A stretch of DNA of 32,939 nt from Mariprofundus sp. (GTDB lineage Bacteria > Pseudomonadota > Zetaproteobacteria > Mariprofundales > Mariprofundaceae): contig JAUZQJ010000007.1 in NCBI GenBank assembly GCA_030951045.1, positions 1 to 32,939 of the forward strand, in the 5' to 3' direction. Within the stretch, counting starts at the first letter, position 1; every line of letters begins with the position of its first letter. Under the pieces are notes generated by a model that saw only the letters and a list, made by a program, of their open reading frames with translations, made no database searches and was not told the origin of the DNA. Of this stretch, positions 9,620 to 20,331 are shown one piece after another. Made by a program: the position numbers and the translations under genes.

Positions 9620-11347
9620 ATGATTGCCGCCATGCGTTATTCTAAATTATTTATTCCTACTTTGCGTGATGATCCGGCTGATGCTGAGGTGGTCTCCCAT
9701 AAACTGTTGCTGCGTGCAGGTTATATTCGTCGTGTTACTTCCGGTGTATATGATTATCTCCCCATGGGCTTGCGTGTGCTGCGTAAGATTGAAGCGGTAG
9801 TCCGTGAAGAGTTGACCCGCGCTGGTGCGCAGGAACTGCTGATGCCGATGGTGCAACCATCTGAATTGTGGGAAAAGTCGGGACGTATGGAAAAATACGG
9901 ACCTGAATTACTGCGTTTTAAAGATCGTCATGGTCATGGGTCCTGCCTGGGCCCGACCCATGAAGAGGTGATTTGTGATCTGCTCAGCCGTGAGTTACGC
10001 TCTTATAAACAGTTGCCGATGAACCTCTATCAGATTCAAACCAAATTCCGTGATGAAATACGTCCGCGTTTCGGTTTGATGCGCGGACGCGAGTTTATTA
10101 TGAAAGATGCGTACTCCTTTCATGCCGATGATGCATGTCTGAATGCTGAATATGATAATATGTTCGCAACCTATTGCCGCATTTTTGAGCGATTTAATTT
10201 GAAATTTCGTCCGGTTGAAGCCGATGGCGGCACTATTGGTGGTAATAAAACCCATGAGTTTCATGTGTTGGCCGAGTCTGGCGAAGATCTGATCGCCCAC
10301 TGTTCCGGTTGTGATTATGCTGCCAATGTTGAAAAGGCAAGCTCTCAACGTGAGTTGCAAACACTTGATTGTTCAGCTTTGCAGACGGTGGATACACCAC
10401 ATGTGACGTCGGCTGAAGATGTGGCTGCGTTTTTGTCCGTGCCGACATCACAACTACTGAAAACACTGGTTTATCGTGTCAGCGGTGGTGAAAATGATGG
10501 TGTGATTGTGGCGGCCTGTGTGTTGGGTGATGACCAGTTGCAGGAGATTAAATTAATTCATGCGCTTGCCGCAGATGCTGTTGAGCTGGCAACGGATGAA
10601 GAGGTGGCCACTGTCGGTGGTATCACTGGTTTTATCGGCCCACAAGGCTTGAACGCTATGGTGTTTATGGATAACAGCCTGAAAGATGCGACGGGTTTGG
10701 TGGTCGGTGCGAATCAAAAAGATGTGCATGTCACAGGCTTGGATATCTCTCGTGATCTGGAATCGGTCAGTTTTGTTGATCTGCGTGAAACGCGTGCAGG
10801 TGACAGTTGTGAGAAATGCGGCTCCGCTATTGAACTCTCCCGTGGTATAGAAGTGGGGCAGGTGTTCGCTCTGGGTACGCAATATACAGAGTCCATGGAA
10901 GTGATGTTCCAGAATAAGGAAGGTAAACGTGCGATTGCTACGATGGGGTGTTATGGCATTGGTATATCGCGCCTGATGGCAGCAGTGGTTGAGCAGTGCA
11001 ATGATGATGCTGGCATTGTCTGGCCTGCAGAGCTGGCTCCGTTCCAGTTGGGGCTGATTAGCATGGGTAAATCTGAAGAGGTATTAGAAGCATCAGAAGC
11101 GATTTATAAACAATTACTGGATGCTGGCATTGAAGTGCTATGGGATGAGCGCAAAGAGCGTCCCGGTGTGAAATTTAAAGATGCCGAGTTGCTTGGTTTA
11201 CCTCTGCAGCTTGTTATTGGTGACCGTGGATTGAAAGAGGGTGTGGTTGAGATGGGGTGGCGAAAAGGTGAGCGAAGTGAAGTTGCCTTGGCTGATGCAG
11301 TCAATATTGTGATTGATCGACTTAAACCTTCAGGGTGTTCAAACTGA
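9620..11347 (+). CDS. proS: Prolyl-tRNA synthetase (start may be Met at 9632, MRYSKLF)
   Basis: Class II synthetase with ProS motifs (GVYDYLPMGLRVLRKIE, GPTHEEVICDL, YQIQTKFRDEIRPRFGLMRGREFIMKDAYSFH) and a YbaK-like insertion. Confidence 0.97.
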   Translation: MIAAMRYSKLFIPTLRDDPADAEVVSHKLLLRAGYIRRVTSGVYDYLPMGLRVLRKIEAVVREELTRAGAQELLMPMVQPSELWEKSGRMEKYGPELLRFKDRHGHGSCLGPTHEEVICDLLSRELRSYKQLPMNLYQIQTKFRDEIRPRFGLMRGREFIMKDAYSFHADDACLNAEYDNMFATYCRIFERFNLKFRPVEADGGTIGGNKTHEFHVLAESGEDLIAHCSGCDYAANVEKASSQRELQTLDCSALQTVDTPHVTSAEDVAAFLSVPTSQLLKTLVYRVSGGENDGVIVAACVLGDDQLQEIKLIHALAADAVELATDEEVATVGGITGFIGPQGLNAMVFMDNSLKDATGLVVGANQKDVHVTGLDISRDLESVSFVDLRETRAGDSCEKCGSAIELSRGIEVGQVFALGTQYTESMEVMFQNKEGKRAIATMGCYGIGISRLMAAVVEQCNDDAGIVWPAELAPFQLGLISMGKSEEVLEASEAIYKQLLDAGIEVLWDERKERPGVKFKDAELLGLPLQLVIGDRGLKEGVVEMGWRKGERSEVALADAVNIVIDRLKPSGCSN

Positions 11348-12036
11348 ACTCAGACGAGTTAAGGCGTCGCTTGGGTGGTGTTGCACCCAAGGCCATTTTG
11401 GCTGGTGTTTTTGTGGTCGGTTTCTTTTTAACGATTCCGGTCTGGTTGCAAAGTACCGTGGAAGATAAGCAGCATTTAGCCGAAAGTCAGGTCAAGCAGA
11501 TGGTGGGAAAAAATATCGGTCTGCTTGATATTAAACCGGAAGAGAAAGAGGAGCTGCGCAAGATGCTCGCGCCAGCTGTTGAAGTAAAAGAAACAGATTT
11601 TGAGCGTACGGTATGGGTCAAAGATATTGTTCAAACCATTCATCCCTGGGTGCCAGATCAGGGGGAAGCGGAAACAATTGCGCATTGGGTGTATGTGAAC
11701 AGCCAGCGTTTTAAATTATCTCCGGAACTGGTGTTGGGTGTGATTGCGGTGGAATCACGTTTCGATCATTTTGCCCTCAGTAATGTTGGGGCGGTTGGCT
11801 TGATGCAGGTGATGCCGTTCTGGAAAAAAGAGTTGGGCAGCCCTTCAGATAACTTGCTCAAGATTGAAACGAATGTGCGTTATGGTTGTGCTATTCTCCG
11901 GCACTATATCGATCGATTTAAAACGCTTGATCGGGCCTTGGGTGCATATAACGGTTCGTTGGGGCGTATGAAATATCCCAATTTGGTATATGCCAAAATG
12001 AAGCGCTTTAAAGCTACGCATAGTGACGCGATGTGA
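11335..12036 (+). CDS. Membrane-anchored lytic transglycosylase (SLT domain)
   Basis: N-terminal TM helix (AILAGVFVVGFFLTIPVWL) and SLT motifs (VLGVIAVESRFDHFALSNVGAVGLMQVMPFW, NVRYGCAILRHYIDRF, ALGAYNGS). GTG start overlapping the proS 3' end. Confidence 0.9.
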   Translation: MFKLNSDELRRRLGGVAPKAILAGVFVVGFFLTIPVWLQSTVEDKQHLAESQVKQMVGKNIGLLDIKPEEKEELRKMLAPAVEVKETDFERTVWVKDIVQTIHPWVPDQGEAETIAHWVYVNSQRFKLSPELVLGVIAVESRFDHFALSNVGAVGLMQVMPFWKKELGSPSDNLLKIETNVRYGCAILRHYIDRFKTLDRALGAYNGSLGRMKYPNLVYAKMKRFKATHSDAM

Positions 12037-12143
12037 GCGTGAATTTTACTGACTACTATAGCTTTCAGTAGGATTTGGACGTGCGGGTTCGCCGCGTCAC
12101 ACGCAGCACTCACTAAGCTAAAGCCGCGCGTTCTGGTTTGTTT

Positions 12144-13058
12144 CTAATCGCTTAGAAGGAATTCCAACAATGCCTTCTGGGCATGCAGACGATTCTCAGC
12201 CTGATCCCAAACCACCGACTGCGGTCCATCAATCACACCGGCCGATACCTCTTCACCACGGTGGGCTGGTAAGCAGTGCATGAACAGGGCATCAGGATTG
12301 GCATGTGTCATCACACCTTCAGTGACACAGAAACCGGCAAAGGCTTTTTCACGTTCGGTTTGTTCTTCTTCCTGCCCCATGGAGGCCCATACATCTGTGC
12401 TGACCAGATCAGCTTTATGGGCTGCGATAACAGGATCATCTGACCTGGAAATATCGGCGCCAAGCTCACGTGCTGCGGCCAATAGTTTTTCATCCGGGCG
12501 GTAACCTTTTGGACAGGCTAATTTCAATTTATAACCAAATGAAACAGCACCATTAATCCAGGAATGGGCCATGTTGTTACCATCACCGATCCAGGCGACG
12601 GTCTTGCCTTCAATAGATCCGCGATGTTCTTCAAATGTAAGCACATCAGCCAGAATCTGGCATGGATGGGTTAAGTCGGTTAAGCCATTGATGACAGGTA
12701 CTTTCGAATATTCGGCAAATTTTTGTATAATGTTATGACCGTAAGTACGGATCATAATACCATCACACATGCTGGATAAAACACGCGCTGAGTCGGCAAC
12801 CGGTTCACCACGGCCTAGCTGGGTTGCATCGGAATGCAAAAACAGTGCGTGACCACCAAGCTGATACATGCCAACTTCAAAAGAGACACGTGTGCGGGTA
12901 CTCGATTTATCAAAAATCATACCCAGCGTTTTACCTTCCAGAGGGCGATGTGGCTCACCTGCTTTTAATTTGCGTTTGATGATAGCAGCACGATCTAAAA
13001 TATGGCGCGCTTCCTCTTCGGTAACATCCAGCAATGTTAAAAAGTGTCTCATACCCAT
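12144..13058 (-). CDS. argF: Ornithine carbamoyltransferase
   Basis: KSSTRTRVSFEVGMYQLGGHALFL, HPCQILADVLTFEEHRG, MHCLPAHRGEEV. Confidence 0.96.
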   Translation of the reverse strand: MGMRHFLTLLDVTEEEARHILDRAAIIKRKLKAGEPHRPLEGKTLGMIFDKSSTRTRVSFEVGMYQLGGHALFLHSDATQLGRGEPVADSARVLSSMCDGIMIRTYGHNIIQKFAEYSKVPVINGLTDLTHPCQILADVLTFEEHRGSIEGKTVAWIGDGNNMAHSWINGAVSFGYKLKLACPKGYRPDEKLLAAARELGADISRSDDPVIAAHKADLVSTDVWASMGQEEEQTEREKAFAGFCVTEGVMTHANPDALFMHCLPAHRGEEVSAGVIDGPQSVVWDQAENRLHAQKALLEFLLSD

Positions 13059-14218
13059 GTTTTTGACTCCTTCAATACAGCGGCAACAGTTGTCAGCGCC
13101 TCATCTACTTCTTCAGCTGATACATTTAGTGCGGGCAAAAAACGCAATACGTTTGGCCCCGCCATAAGTATCAACAGACCTTTATCTCTTGCCGCGGCAA
13201 CGAATGGCGCCGCTTCTACATTTAATTCCACACCAAGCAATAAACCCAGACCACGCACCTGTTTAATGATCGGGAAGGATGGGGCTAAGGCCTGCAGCCC
13301 CTGTCTCAATTGTTCACCACGTTGATTGACATTATCCAACAGCTTGTTGGACGCAATTTCACGCAACACAGTCAATGACGCAGTACACGACATCGGGTTG
13401 CCACCAAAGGTGGAGCCATGCGTGCCCGGGCCGAATGAGGGCGCTACAGCGGCACTGGCCAGCATCGCACCAATTGGCATACCGCCACCAAGTCCTTTTG
13501 CCAGCGTCAGAATATCAGGTTTAATCTCAGCCTGCTCAAATGCGAACATAGTGCCACAACGACCAATGCCCGTTTGCACTTCATCAAGGATCAATAAAAT
13601 ACCGTGTTCATCACATAGTTCACGTACCGCTTGCAGGTAAGTGGTCTCGGCAATATTCACGCCGCCTTCACCTTGCAATGGTTCGAGCAAGATAGCTGCG
13701 GTGTGATCATTGATGGCCAGTTTGAGTGCTTCAATATCATTCAACGGGACATGTGAAAATCCCGGTGGTAGCGGGTCAAAACCAATTTTTACTTTATCCT
13801 GCCCGGTTGCAGTCAGCGTTGAGAGCAGGCGGCCATGAAATGATTGCGTGGCCGAAATAATAGCTCTTCTTGGTGAGTTCTGATCATAGAAATATTTCCG
13901 AGCCAGCTTAATAGCAGCTTCATTGGCCTCGGCACCTGAATTACAAAAGAACGCAGCATCCAATCCTGACAGGCTTGTCAGTTGATCTGCCAATAGCTGT
14001 TGTTTGGGAATATGAAACAGGTTGGAGCAGTGCAGCATTTCAGATGCCTGCTGCGCTATCGCCTTGGTCATAGCCGGGTTGGCATGGCCCAATGTGTTGA
14101 CAGCAATGCCGGCAATAAAGTCTAGGTAACTATTGTCTTTTTCATCCCATACGCGAGAGCCTTTACCCCGTACAAGCGTGAGCGGGAAGCGTGCGTAGGT
14201 GTTCATGATCGAGTTCAT
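13049..14218 (-). CDS. argD: Acetylornithine/succinyldiaminopimelate aminotransferase
   Basis: Class III aminotransferase (FCNSGAEANEAAIKLARK, LILDEVQTGIGRCGTMFAFE, LAKGLGGGMPIGAML, HGSTFGGNPMSC). 3' end overlaps the argF start by 10 nt. Confidence 0.94.
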   Translation of the reverse strand: MNSIMNTYARFPLTLVRGKGSRVWDEKDNSYLDFIAGIAVNTLGHANPAMTKAIAQQASEMLHCSNLFHIPKQQLLADQLTSLSGLDAAFFCNSGAEANEAAIKLARKYFYDQNSPRRAIISATQSFHGRLLSTLTATGQDKVKIGFDPLPPGFSHVPLNDIEALKLAINDHTAAILLEPLQGEGGVNIAETTYLQAVRELCDEHGILLILDEVQTGIGRCGTMFAFEQAEIKPDILTLAKGLGGGMPIGAMLASAAVAPSFGPGTHGSTFGGNPMSCTASLTVLREIASNKLLDNVNQRGEQLRQGLQALAPSFPIIKQVRGLGLLLGVELNVEAAPFVAAARDKGLLILMAGPNVLRFLPALNVSAEEVDEALTTVAAVLKESKTWV

Positions 14219-14330
14219 CGCCGCAGTTTAGAGAAGCGATGACAGATGCGCTAGTTCAATGGTGTTTTTGCGTGAGGATTTTATGAAATGTGGCATCACT
14301 GTTGGCATCCTCTCTAGCACTACATAGGGT

Positions 14331-14981
14331 ATGGCAATGTCTATGTCATCAGATAACGCTCGCACCCGTATAAAAATATGCGGCATCACTCGTCTGGAGG
14401 ATGCGCTTGAGGCAGCCGAGCTTGGTGTCGATGCTGTTGGGTTTGTCTTTTATGACAAATCACCACGATATATCGATCCGCAAAAGGCTGCTTCTATTAT
14501 TCGTCAATTGCCGCCGTTTGTCTCCGCTGTTGGTCTGTTTGTGAACCCTACGGAGGCGTATATTGCGGAAGTATTGCAGAGTGTGCCGCTTGGTGTGATT
14601 CAATTGCATGGTGATGAGAGCCCTGATTTCTGCTCGGCTCAGCGTCGTCGCGTAATGAAAGCTGTGCCGGTGAGTGATGCGGGTGATCTTAAACAGGCCG
14701 CTCGGTTTAATTGTCCGGTATTATTGGATGCGAAAGCACCTGCGGGTGTTTATGGTGGCACAGGTAAATCGTTTGACTGGTCATTGTTGCAAAGTTTTGA
14801 ACACGATTTTCCACTCACGCTGGCTGGTGGGCTGAATGTTGAAAATGTCGAAGAAGCAATGTCCATTCGTCAATGGTTTGCACTGGATGTATCTTCGGGC
14901 GTTGAATCTTCACCCGGCATCAAGGATGCCGAAAAAATGCGTGCCTTTGTGGGCGCGGTGAACAGAGTAAAAGGACTATAA
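14331..14981 (+). CDS. trpF: Phosphoribosylanthranilate isomerase
   Basis: [58 protein letters not shown]. Confidence 0.96.
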   Translation: MAMSMSSDNARTRIKICGITRLEDALEAAELGVDAVGFVFYDKSPRYIDPQKAASIIRQLPPFVSAVGLFVNPTEAYIAEVLQSVPLGVIQLHGDESPDFCSAQRRRVMKAVPVSDAGDLKQAARFNCPVLLDAKAPAGVYGGTGKSFDWSLLQSFEHDFPLTLAGGLNVENVEEAMSIRQWFALDVSSGVESSPGIKDAEKMRAFVGAVNRVKGL

Positions 14982-14983
14982 AC

Positions 14984-16201
14984 ATGTACAACTTGGATAT
15001 TACGCACGCTCCGGATGAGGGTGGTCACTTTGGTAAATTCGGTGGCCGTTTTGCAGCCGAAACATTGATGCAGCCCCTTAAAGATATTGAAGAAGCCTTT
15101 TATGAAGCGTGGGCGGATGAAGGTTTTCATGCCGAACGTTTGGACTTGTTGAAAAATTATGTTGGCAGAGCGACGCCGCTTTATCATGCCAAACAGCTAA
15201 CTGCCGCTGTTGGTGGTGCACAAATTTACCTTAAACGTGAAGATCTGACTCATACAGGTGCGCATAAAATCAATAATACCATCGGTCAGGGACTGCTGGC
15301 TCGACGCATGGGCAAAAAGCGTGTGATCGCTGAAACCGGTGCTGGTCAGCATGGCGTGGCAACAGCAACGGTTGCGGCCATGTTCGGTATGCAGTGCGAT
15401 ATTTATATGGGTCGTGAAGATATGGCCCGGCAAATGCCTAATGTGCTTCGTATGCGTTTGCTCGGTGCCAATGTCATTCCGGTCGATTCAGGTACGGCGA
15501 CACTGAAAGATGCGGTGAACGAAGCGCTGCGGAACTGGGTTGCTACATGTGAAGATACTTTTTATATCTTTGGTACGGCTGCCGGCCCGCATCCTTATCC
15601 GCTATTGGTGCGTCAGTTTCATACGGTGATTGGTCAGGAGGCGCGCGCTCAATGTTTGGATCAGGCCGGGCGCTTGCCGGATGTGGCGGTAGCATGTGTT
15701 GGTGGTGGTTCCAATGCTATGGGATTGTTGCACCCGTTCCGTGATGATGCATCTGTGCGTCTGGTAGCGGTGGAAGCTGCAGGTTACGGGCTTGAGAGTG
15801 GACAACTTGCGGCATCTTTGGCCAAAGGAAAAGCAGGTATTCTGCATGGCAACTTAACCTTCCTGTTGGAAGATGATGAAGGACAGGTGCAGGGCACACA
15901 TAGTATTTCTGCTGGTCTGGATTATCCCGGTGTAGGGCCTGAGTTGGCCTATATGTTTGAACAGGGCCGTCTGGAGCTTGATGCCTGCACGGATGATGAC
16001 GCGCTGGAAGCGTTGCAGCTACTCACCCGTAAAGAGGGGATTATTCCGGCGCTGGAATCCAGCCATGCAATTGCTGCCGGAGCACGCATCGCTAAATCGA
16101 TGGCTGCTGATAAGATTGTGCTGATTAATCTTTCTGGTCGTGGTGACAAAGATATGAACACTGTATTCAAACATCTGGGCTGGGTGGAGGACGCATCATG
16201 A
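14984..16201 (+). CDS. trpB: Tryptophan synthase beta chain
   Basis: [67 protein letters not shown]. Confidence 0.98.
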   Translation: MYNLDITHAPDEGGHFGKFGGRFAAETLMQPLKDIEEAFYEAWADEGFHAERLDLLKNYVGRATPLYHAKQLTAAVGGAQIYLKREDLTHTGAHKINNTIGQGLLARRMGKKRVIAETGAGQHGVATATVAAMFGMQCDIYMGREDMARQMPNVLRMRLLGANVIPVDSGTATLKDAVNEALRNWVATCEDTFYIFGTAAGPHPYPLLVRQFHTVIGQEARAQCLDQAGRLPDVAVACVGGGSNAMGLLHPFRDDASVRLVAVEAAGYGLESGQLAASLAKGKAGILHGNLTFLLEDDEGQVQGTHSISAGLDYPGVGPELAYMFEQGRLELDACTDDDALEALQLLTRKEGIIPALESSHAIAAGARIAKSMAADKIVLINLSGRGDKDMNTVFKHLGWVEDAS

Positions 16202-17025
16202 GTACCCCGATAGCAAGGCCTTCACGATTGGCTGCGGTGTTTGAGCGTTGTAAACAAGAAGGGCGCAGTGCTTTGGTGGGTTATCTTACCGCTGGCGATC
16301 CTGATGTCACAACCAGTGAAGCGCTGTTGCTGGCGTTGGCTGAGCAGAGCGATATTCTGGAAATAGGTATGCCGTTTTCCGATCCGATGGCTGATGGCCC
16401 TGTCATTCAGGCTGCATCCGAGCGTGCGCTCGAAGCGGGTACGCATATTGCTGATGTATTTGCACTGACCAAAACGGTGCGAGATGCCCACCCTGATCTG
16501 GGTATTGTATTGATGGGTTATGCCAATGTGCCGTATGCAATGGGTTTTGAACTGTTTTCACAACGGGCAAAAACAGCCGGTGCTGACGGGGTGTTGATTG
16601 TCGATATTCCTGCTGAAGAGGGACATATTTGTGATGCCAGTCTGAAACAGTATGGGCTGGACCGTATCATGTTACTTTCTCCGACCTCTACTGATGAGCG
16701 TATTAAGCTGGCTTGTGCATGCGCCAGTGGTTTTATCTATTATGTCTCTCTCAATGGCATTACCGGTGCCGATATGGGTGATATGCAGGGCATTCAAGAT
16801 AAAGTGAAACATATCAAATGCATCAGTAATGATTTGCCTGTGTGTGTGGGTTTTGGTGTAAAAACACCTGTGCAGGCAACTCAGGTGGCTGCGTTCTCTG
16901 ATGGTGTGGTTGTCGGTAGCCATTTTGTTGGCCATATCCCGCAAGCAGATAACAAGGCTGATATTTGCGCCGCCTTGTCTGCATCTGCTGCCAGCATGCG
17001 TAAGGCCGTTGGTGCAATAGCTTGA
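16198..17025 (+). CDS. trpA: Tryptophan synthase alpha chain
   Basis: [46 protein letters not shown]; overlaps the trpB 3' end by 4 nt. Confidence 0.98.
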   Translation: MSTPIARPSRLAAVFERCKQEGRSALVGYLTAGDPDVTTSEALLLALAEQSDILEIGMPFSDPMADGPVIQAASERALEAGTHIADVFALTKTVRDAHPDLGIVLMGYANVPYAMGFELFSQRAKTAGADGVLIVDIPAEEGHICDASLKQYGLDRIMLLSPTSTDERIKLACACASGFIYYVSLNGITGADMGDMQGIQDKVKHIKCISNDLPVCVGFGVKTPVQATQVAAFSDGVVVGSHFVGHIPQADNKADICAALSASAASMRKAVGAIA

Positions 17026-17807
17026 GGATTAAAGTGCTGGGCTGTTATGGCGGTCAACAGGTTGGGTTTCGACTGACCTCTTTTCTGGTCAACGACTCTA
17101 TTTTACTGGATGCAGGTTCGCCCGCTGAAATTTTAACACTGGAAGAGCAGCACCGTATTCGCCATATATGTGTGTCTCATACCCACCTTGATCATATCAA
17201 GGATATCGCTTTTCTGGCGGATAACCGTTGTGTGAAGCGTTCCAGTGGTCATGTGGAAAATAGAAATATCACCATTCATAGTTTGGCAGAAAATAATCAG
17301 ATATTGATGCGCCATTTTTTCAATGGTCATATCTGGCCTGATTTTACGGTGATTCCCAATGCCGATGATAGTATTCTGATACTTGATGATATTGAGCCGG
17401 AACGGACATTCGAAATTGATGGCGTGCGCATCACAGCGATACCGGTGAATCATCCTGTGCCATGTACCGGTTTCCTGCTTGATCAGGATGGTAAGCAGGT
17501 GATCTATACTGCCGATATGGCGAATACCGATCGTGTGTGGGAATTCGCCAATGCACAGCCTAATTTGCAGGCTATCATCATGGATTGTTCATTTACCAAT
17601 GCCAATCAGTATCTGGCGGATATCAGTGGGCATATGACACCCGCTTCGATGATGAAAGACCTGAAAAAATTTGAACAACTTGGTAAGGTGCCGGTCTATC
17701 TGTATCATATGAAGCCGGAATCACTGCAACGCATGATTGAAGAAGTGGAAGCATTGAACGTGCCGCGTTTGCGGATGATAACGCAAACTGATGAATTGCA
17801 CTTTTAG
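17022..17807 (+). CDS. MBL-fold metallohydrolase, class-II 3',5'-cyclic-nucleotide phosphodiesterase-like
   Basis: Metallo-beta-lactamase motif HTHLDHIKD, later metal-ligand regions (NHPVPCTGFLL, YTADMANTDRVWEF, YHMKP). TTG start overlaps the trpA stop; a GTG at 17034 is an alternative. Confidence 0.8.
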   Translation: MRIKVLGCYGGQQVGFRLTSFLVNDSILLDAGSPAEILTLEEQHRIRHICVSHTHLDHIKDIAFLADNRCVKRSSGHVENRNITIHSLAENNQILMRHFFNGHIWPDFTVIPNADDSILILDDIEPERTFEIDGVRITAIPVNHPVPCTGFLLDQDGKQVIYTADMANTDRVWEFANAQPNLQAIIMDCSFTNANQYLADISGHMTPASMMKDLKKFEQLGKVPVYLYHMKPESLQRMIEEVEALNVPRLRMITQTDELHF

Positions 17808-17839
17808 CAGTCGTTAAATTAATATAGAGGTATGATATT

Positions 17840-18709
17840 GTGAGTTGGTTTACGCGCCTGATTGAAACACCAAAGAATATTTTGAAATCATCTGAGACGG
17901 GATCACCTGACGGTGTATGGGTACAATGCCCGAGCTGTTCTGAAGCCTTGTACAATAAAGAGCTTGATCGCAATGGTATGGTCTGCCAGAAGTGCAATCA
18001 TCATCTGCGCATGCCTGCAGCGGCACGAGCCGAAATCCTGTTTGATGAGAATACCGTTGAAGAAAAAGACACGGAACTGCGCTCCAAAGACCCCTTGGCA
18101 TTTAAAGACCAAAAAAGATACAAAGATCGCATCAAGGCTGCGGATAAAAAGGCAGGCCCTGAAGATGCTGTACGCAACTATATAGGTGACGTGCATGGGC
18201 ACACCATTGCTGCTTCTATTTTTGAATTTGCCTATATGGGCGGCAGTATGGGGTCTGTAGCGGGTGAGAAAATTGTGCGTGGTATGGAACATGCGCTGGA
18301 ACGCCAATGCCCTTATCTGTTGGTGGCAGCATCCGGCGGTGCACGCATGCAGGAAGGGGTGTTGTCTCTGATGCAGATGGCCAAAACATCGGCTGCAGTC
18401 AATAAACTCAATGATGCACGTCTGCCCTTTATCTGCCTGTTGACTGATCCGACTATGGGTGGTGTTTCGGCCTCTGTGGCTTGGCTGGGTGATGTGGTTC
18501 TGGCAGAGCCCAATGCATTGATCGGTTTTGCCGGTCCGCGTGTGATTCAGGAAACAGTGGGTGAAAAACTGCCGGAAGGATTCCAGCGCTCGGAGTTTCT
18601 GCTGGAGAAAGGGTTGATTGATGACATTGTTGATCGTCGCGAGTTTCGTAATCATCTGGCTGTGATGTTAACCCATTTGACGGATCGTTCTTATCGCCAA
18701 AATGCTTGA
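17840..18709 (+). CDS. accD: Acetyl-CoA carboxylase carboxyltransferase subunit beta
   Basis: Zn ribbon CPSCSEALYNKELDRNGMVCQKCNHHLR and carboxyltransferase motifs (SGGARMQEGVLSLMQMAKTSAA, LTDPTMGGVSASVA, GFAGPRVIQETV). Confidence 0.97.
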   Translation: MSWFTRLIETPKNILKSSETGSPDGVWVQCPSCSEALYNKELDRNGMVCQKCNHHLRMPAAARAEILFDENTVEEKDTELRSKDPLAFKDQKRYKDRIKAADKKAGPEDAVRNYIGDVHGHTIAASIFEFAYMGGSMGSVAGEKIVRGMEHALERQCPYLLVAASGGARMQEGVLSLMQMAKTSAAVNKLNDARLPFICLLTDPTMGGVSASVAWLGDVVLAEPNALIGFAGPRVIQETVGEKLPEGFQRSEFLLEKGLIDDIVDRREFRNHLAVMLTHLTDRSYRQNA

Positions 18710-18744
18710 ATAAACATCGGTAGTATTCGGGGTTTTTAAATAGC

Positions 18745-19914
18745 ATGGGCAATAAACCTGAGCATATCGAGCAGTGGTTAGAGGGCTTAGGTCAGCCTTC
18801 TGCTGATAGAGACTATAAGCCCGGTCATGAACGCTTGCTGGAGCTGCTCTCCCATATTCAACAACAGAAGCCACGCTTGCGTGTACGTGTGGCAGGTACC
18901 AATGGTAAAGGCTCCACATCGTTTATGTTGGGGAGAGCACTGCAAGCCTGTGGGCTGAAGGTTGGCCTCTATACATCTCCCCATATTCTGTCATTTAATG
19001 AGCGCATTCGTATCAATGGAACACCCATTTCAATAGATAAACTGTGGCAGAGCATGGAAACGCTCATGCCGATCGCACTGGATGTGGGCGCTTCCTATTT
19101 TGAAACCGCGACAGCACTGGCTTTGGACCAATTTTCCAGAGCCGCCGTTGATGTGGAGATACTGGAAGCAGGTGTCGGAGCCAGACTCGATGCGACTACA
19201 GCAGTTGCTGCTGATATGGCGCTGATTACGCCGATTGCGCTGGATCACCAGAACTGGCTGGGTGATACACTGGCTGAGATTGCGCAGGAGAAGGCATATG
19301 TCATGGCCGGTTGTACGCACTGCATCAGTGCTCCACAAGATGATGCGGTTATGCAGATATTGCGTGTGTTCAATGCTGATGTGTCTGTCAGCGACAGGCG
19401 TGAGGCATGGCGTGGTCTGGCGCTGCCGGGATTACATCAACGCATCAACGCATCACTGGCCTGGTCTGCAGTGCAGTGCTTGGCAGAGTGTTCTTTGGCA
19501 AATGACCAGAACGGTTTAATGTCTATCGATATTGATCTTGCCGTCGCACATCAGGCGATCCTTCAATGTCGGGTGCCCGGCCGTCTGCAACATCTATCCA
19601 TCGGAGAGGCGGATGTGTGGATTGATGCCGCACATAACAATCATGCCATAGAGGCATTGTTGCCATCTCTCAGGACGCTAGCCGATCCATTTGATGCCAT
19701 TATTGTGTTTACCCGTGAAGACAGGTCACTGAAAGCGATGTTGCCCTTGCTTGAGCAATATGCGACACGGCTTATTAGTAATGATGATGCTTCGCTGTGT
19801 GATGGAGCTGTCGTGGTTTTAGAGCAAGAGATAGCGCGTAAGCCGCAAGGGAACTTTCTGGTGCTGGGTTCATTTATTACCGTGGCATCTATTCTGGCAG
19901 CGAACACTGATTGA
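18745..19914 (+). CDS. folC: Bifunctional folylpolyglutamate synthase/dihydrofolate synthase
   Basis: Mur-ligase fold with FolC motifs (VRVAGTNGKGSTSFML, GLYTSPHILSFNERIRING, VLEAGVGARLDATTAV-like, WIDAAHNNHAIEAL). Confidence 0.94.
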   Translation: MGNKPEHIEQWLEGLGQPSADRDYKPGHERLLELLSHIQQQKPRLRVRVAGTNGKGSTSFMLGRALQACGLKVGLYTSPHILSFNERIRINGTPISIDKLWQSMETLMPIALDVGASYFETATALALDQFSRAAVDVEILEAGVGARLDATTAVAADMALITPIALDHQNWLGDTLAEIAQEKAYVMAGCTHCISAPQDDAVMQILRVFNADVSVSDRREAWRGLALPGLHQRINASLAWSAVQCLAECSLANDQNGLMSIDIDLAVAHQAILQCRVPGRLQHLSIGEADVWIDAAHNNHAIEALLPSLRTLADPFDAIIVFTREDRSLKAMLPLLEQYATRLISNDDASLCDGAVVVLEQEIARKPQGNFLVLGSFITVASILAANTD

Positions 19915-19971
19915 CAAATAGCAGATATTAGGCTATATAATTCGCAACTTAAGCGTGTGAGAGGGAGCCCG

Positions 19972-20328
19972 GTGCCAGTTTATATCGTTGATGACAATTT
20001 GGATCTTGGTGAGATTATGGCATTTGTACTCAGTGATGCGGGCTATCCGGTGCATGTGTTTGCATGTCCGGTGGTGGCACTGGATCATATGCAAAGTAAT
20101 GCTATATATCCATCCATGTTGATCACCGATTATAATATGCCAAAGATGAATGGTTATGAGCTGCACATGGCCGTACATATTCATGCACCAGATGTGAAAA
20201 CAATCATTATGTCAGGGCGATTTGTGCAAGAGAATATTGGTGATTTGCCTTTTATGCAGAAGCCATTTTCCCCGGGTCACTTACTGACCACTGTCGAAGC
20301 GGTAAAGGGAAGTAGCGCTCCAATATAG
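19972..20328 (+). CDS. Stand-alone response-regulator receiver domain protein
   Basis: VYIVDDNLDLGEIM, phospho-acceptor LITDYNMPKMNGYEL, switch Ser IIMSG, FMQKPFSPGHL. GTG at 19972 after GAGGGAG is the likely start (ORF track starts at 19957). Confidence 0.88.
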   Translation: MPVYIVDDNLDLGEIMAFVLSDAGYPVHVFACPVVALDHMQSNAIYPSMLITDYNMPKMNGYELHMAVHIHAPDVKTIIMSGRFVQENIGDLPFMQKPFSPGHLLTTVEAVKGSSAPI

Positions 20329-20331
20329 TGC

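Noticed and set aside
17903-18655. 250-aa minus-strand ORF opposite accD
   Set aside because: Fully antisense to a clear accD; composition looks like a shadow frame with no recognisable family.
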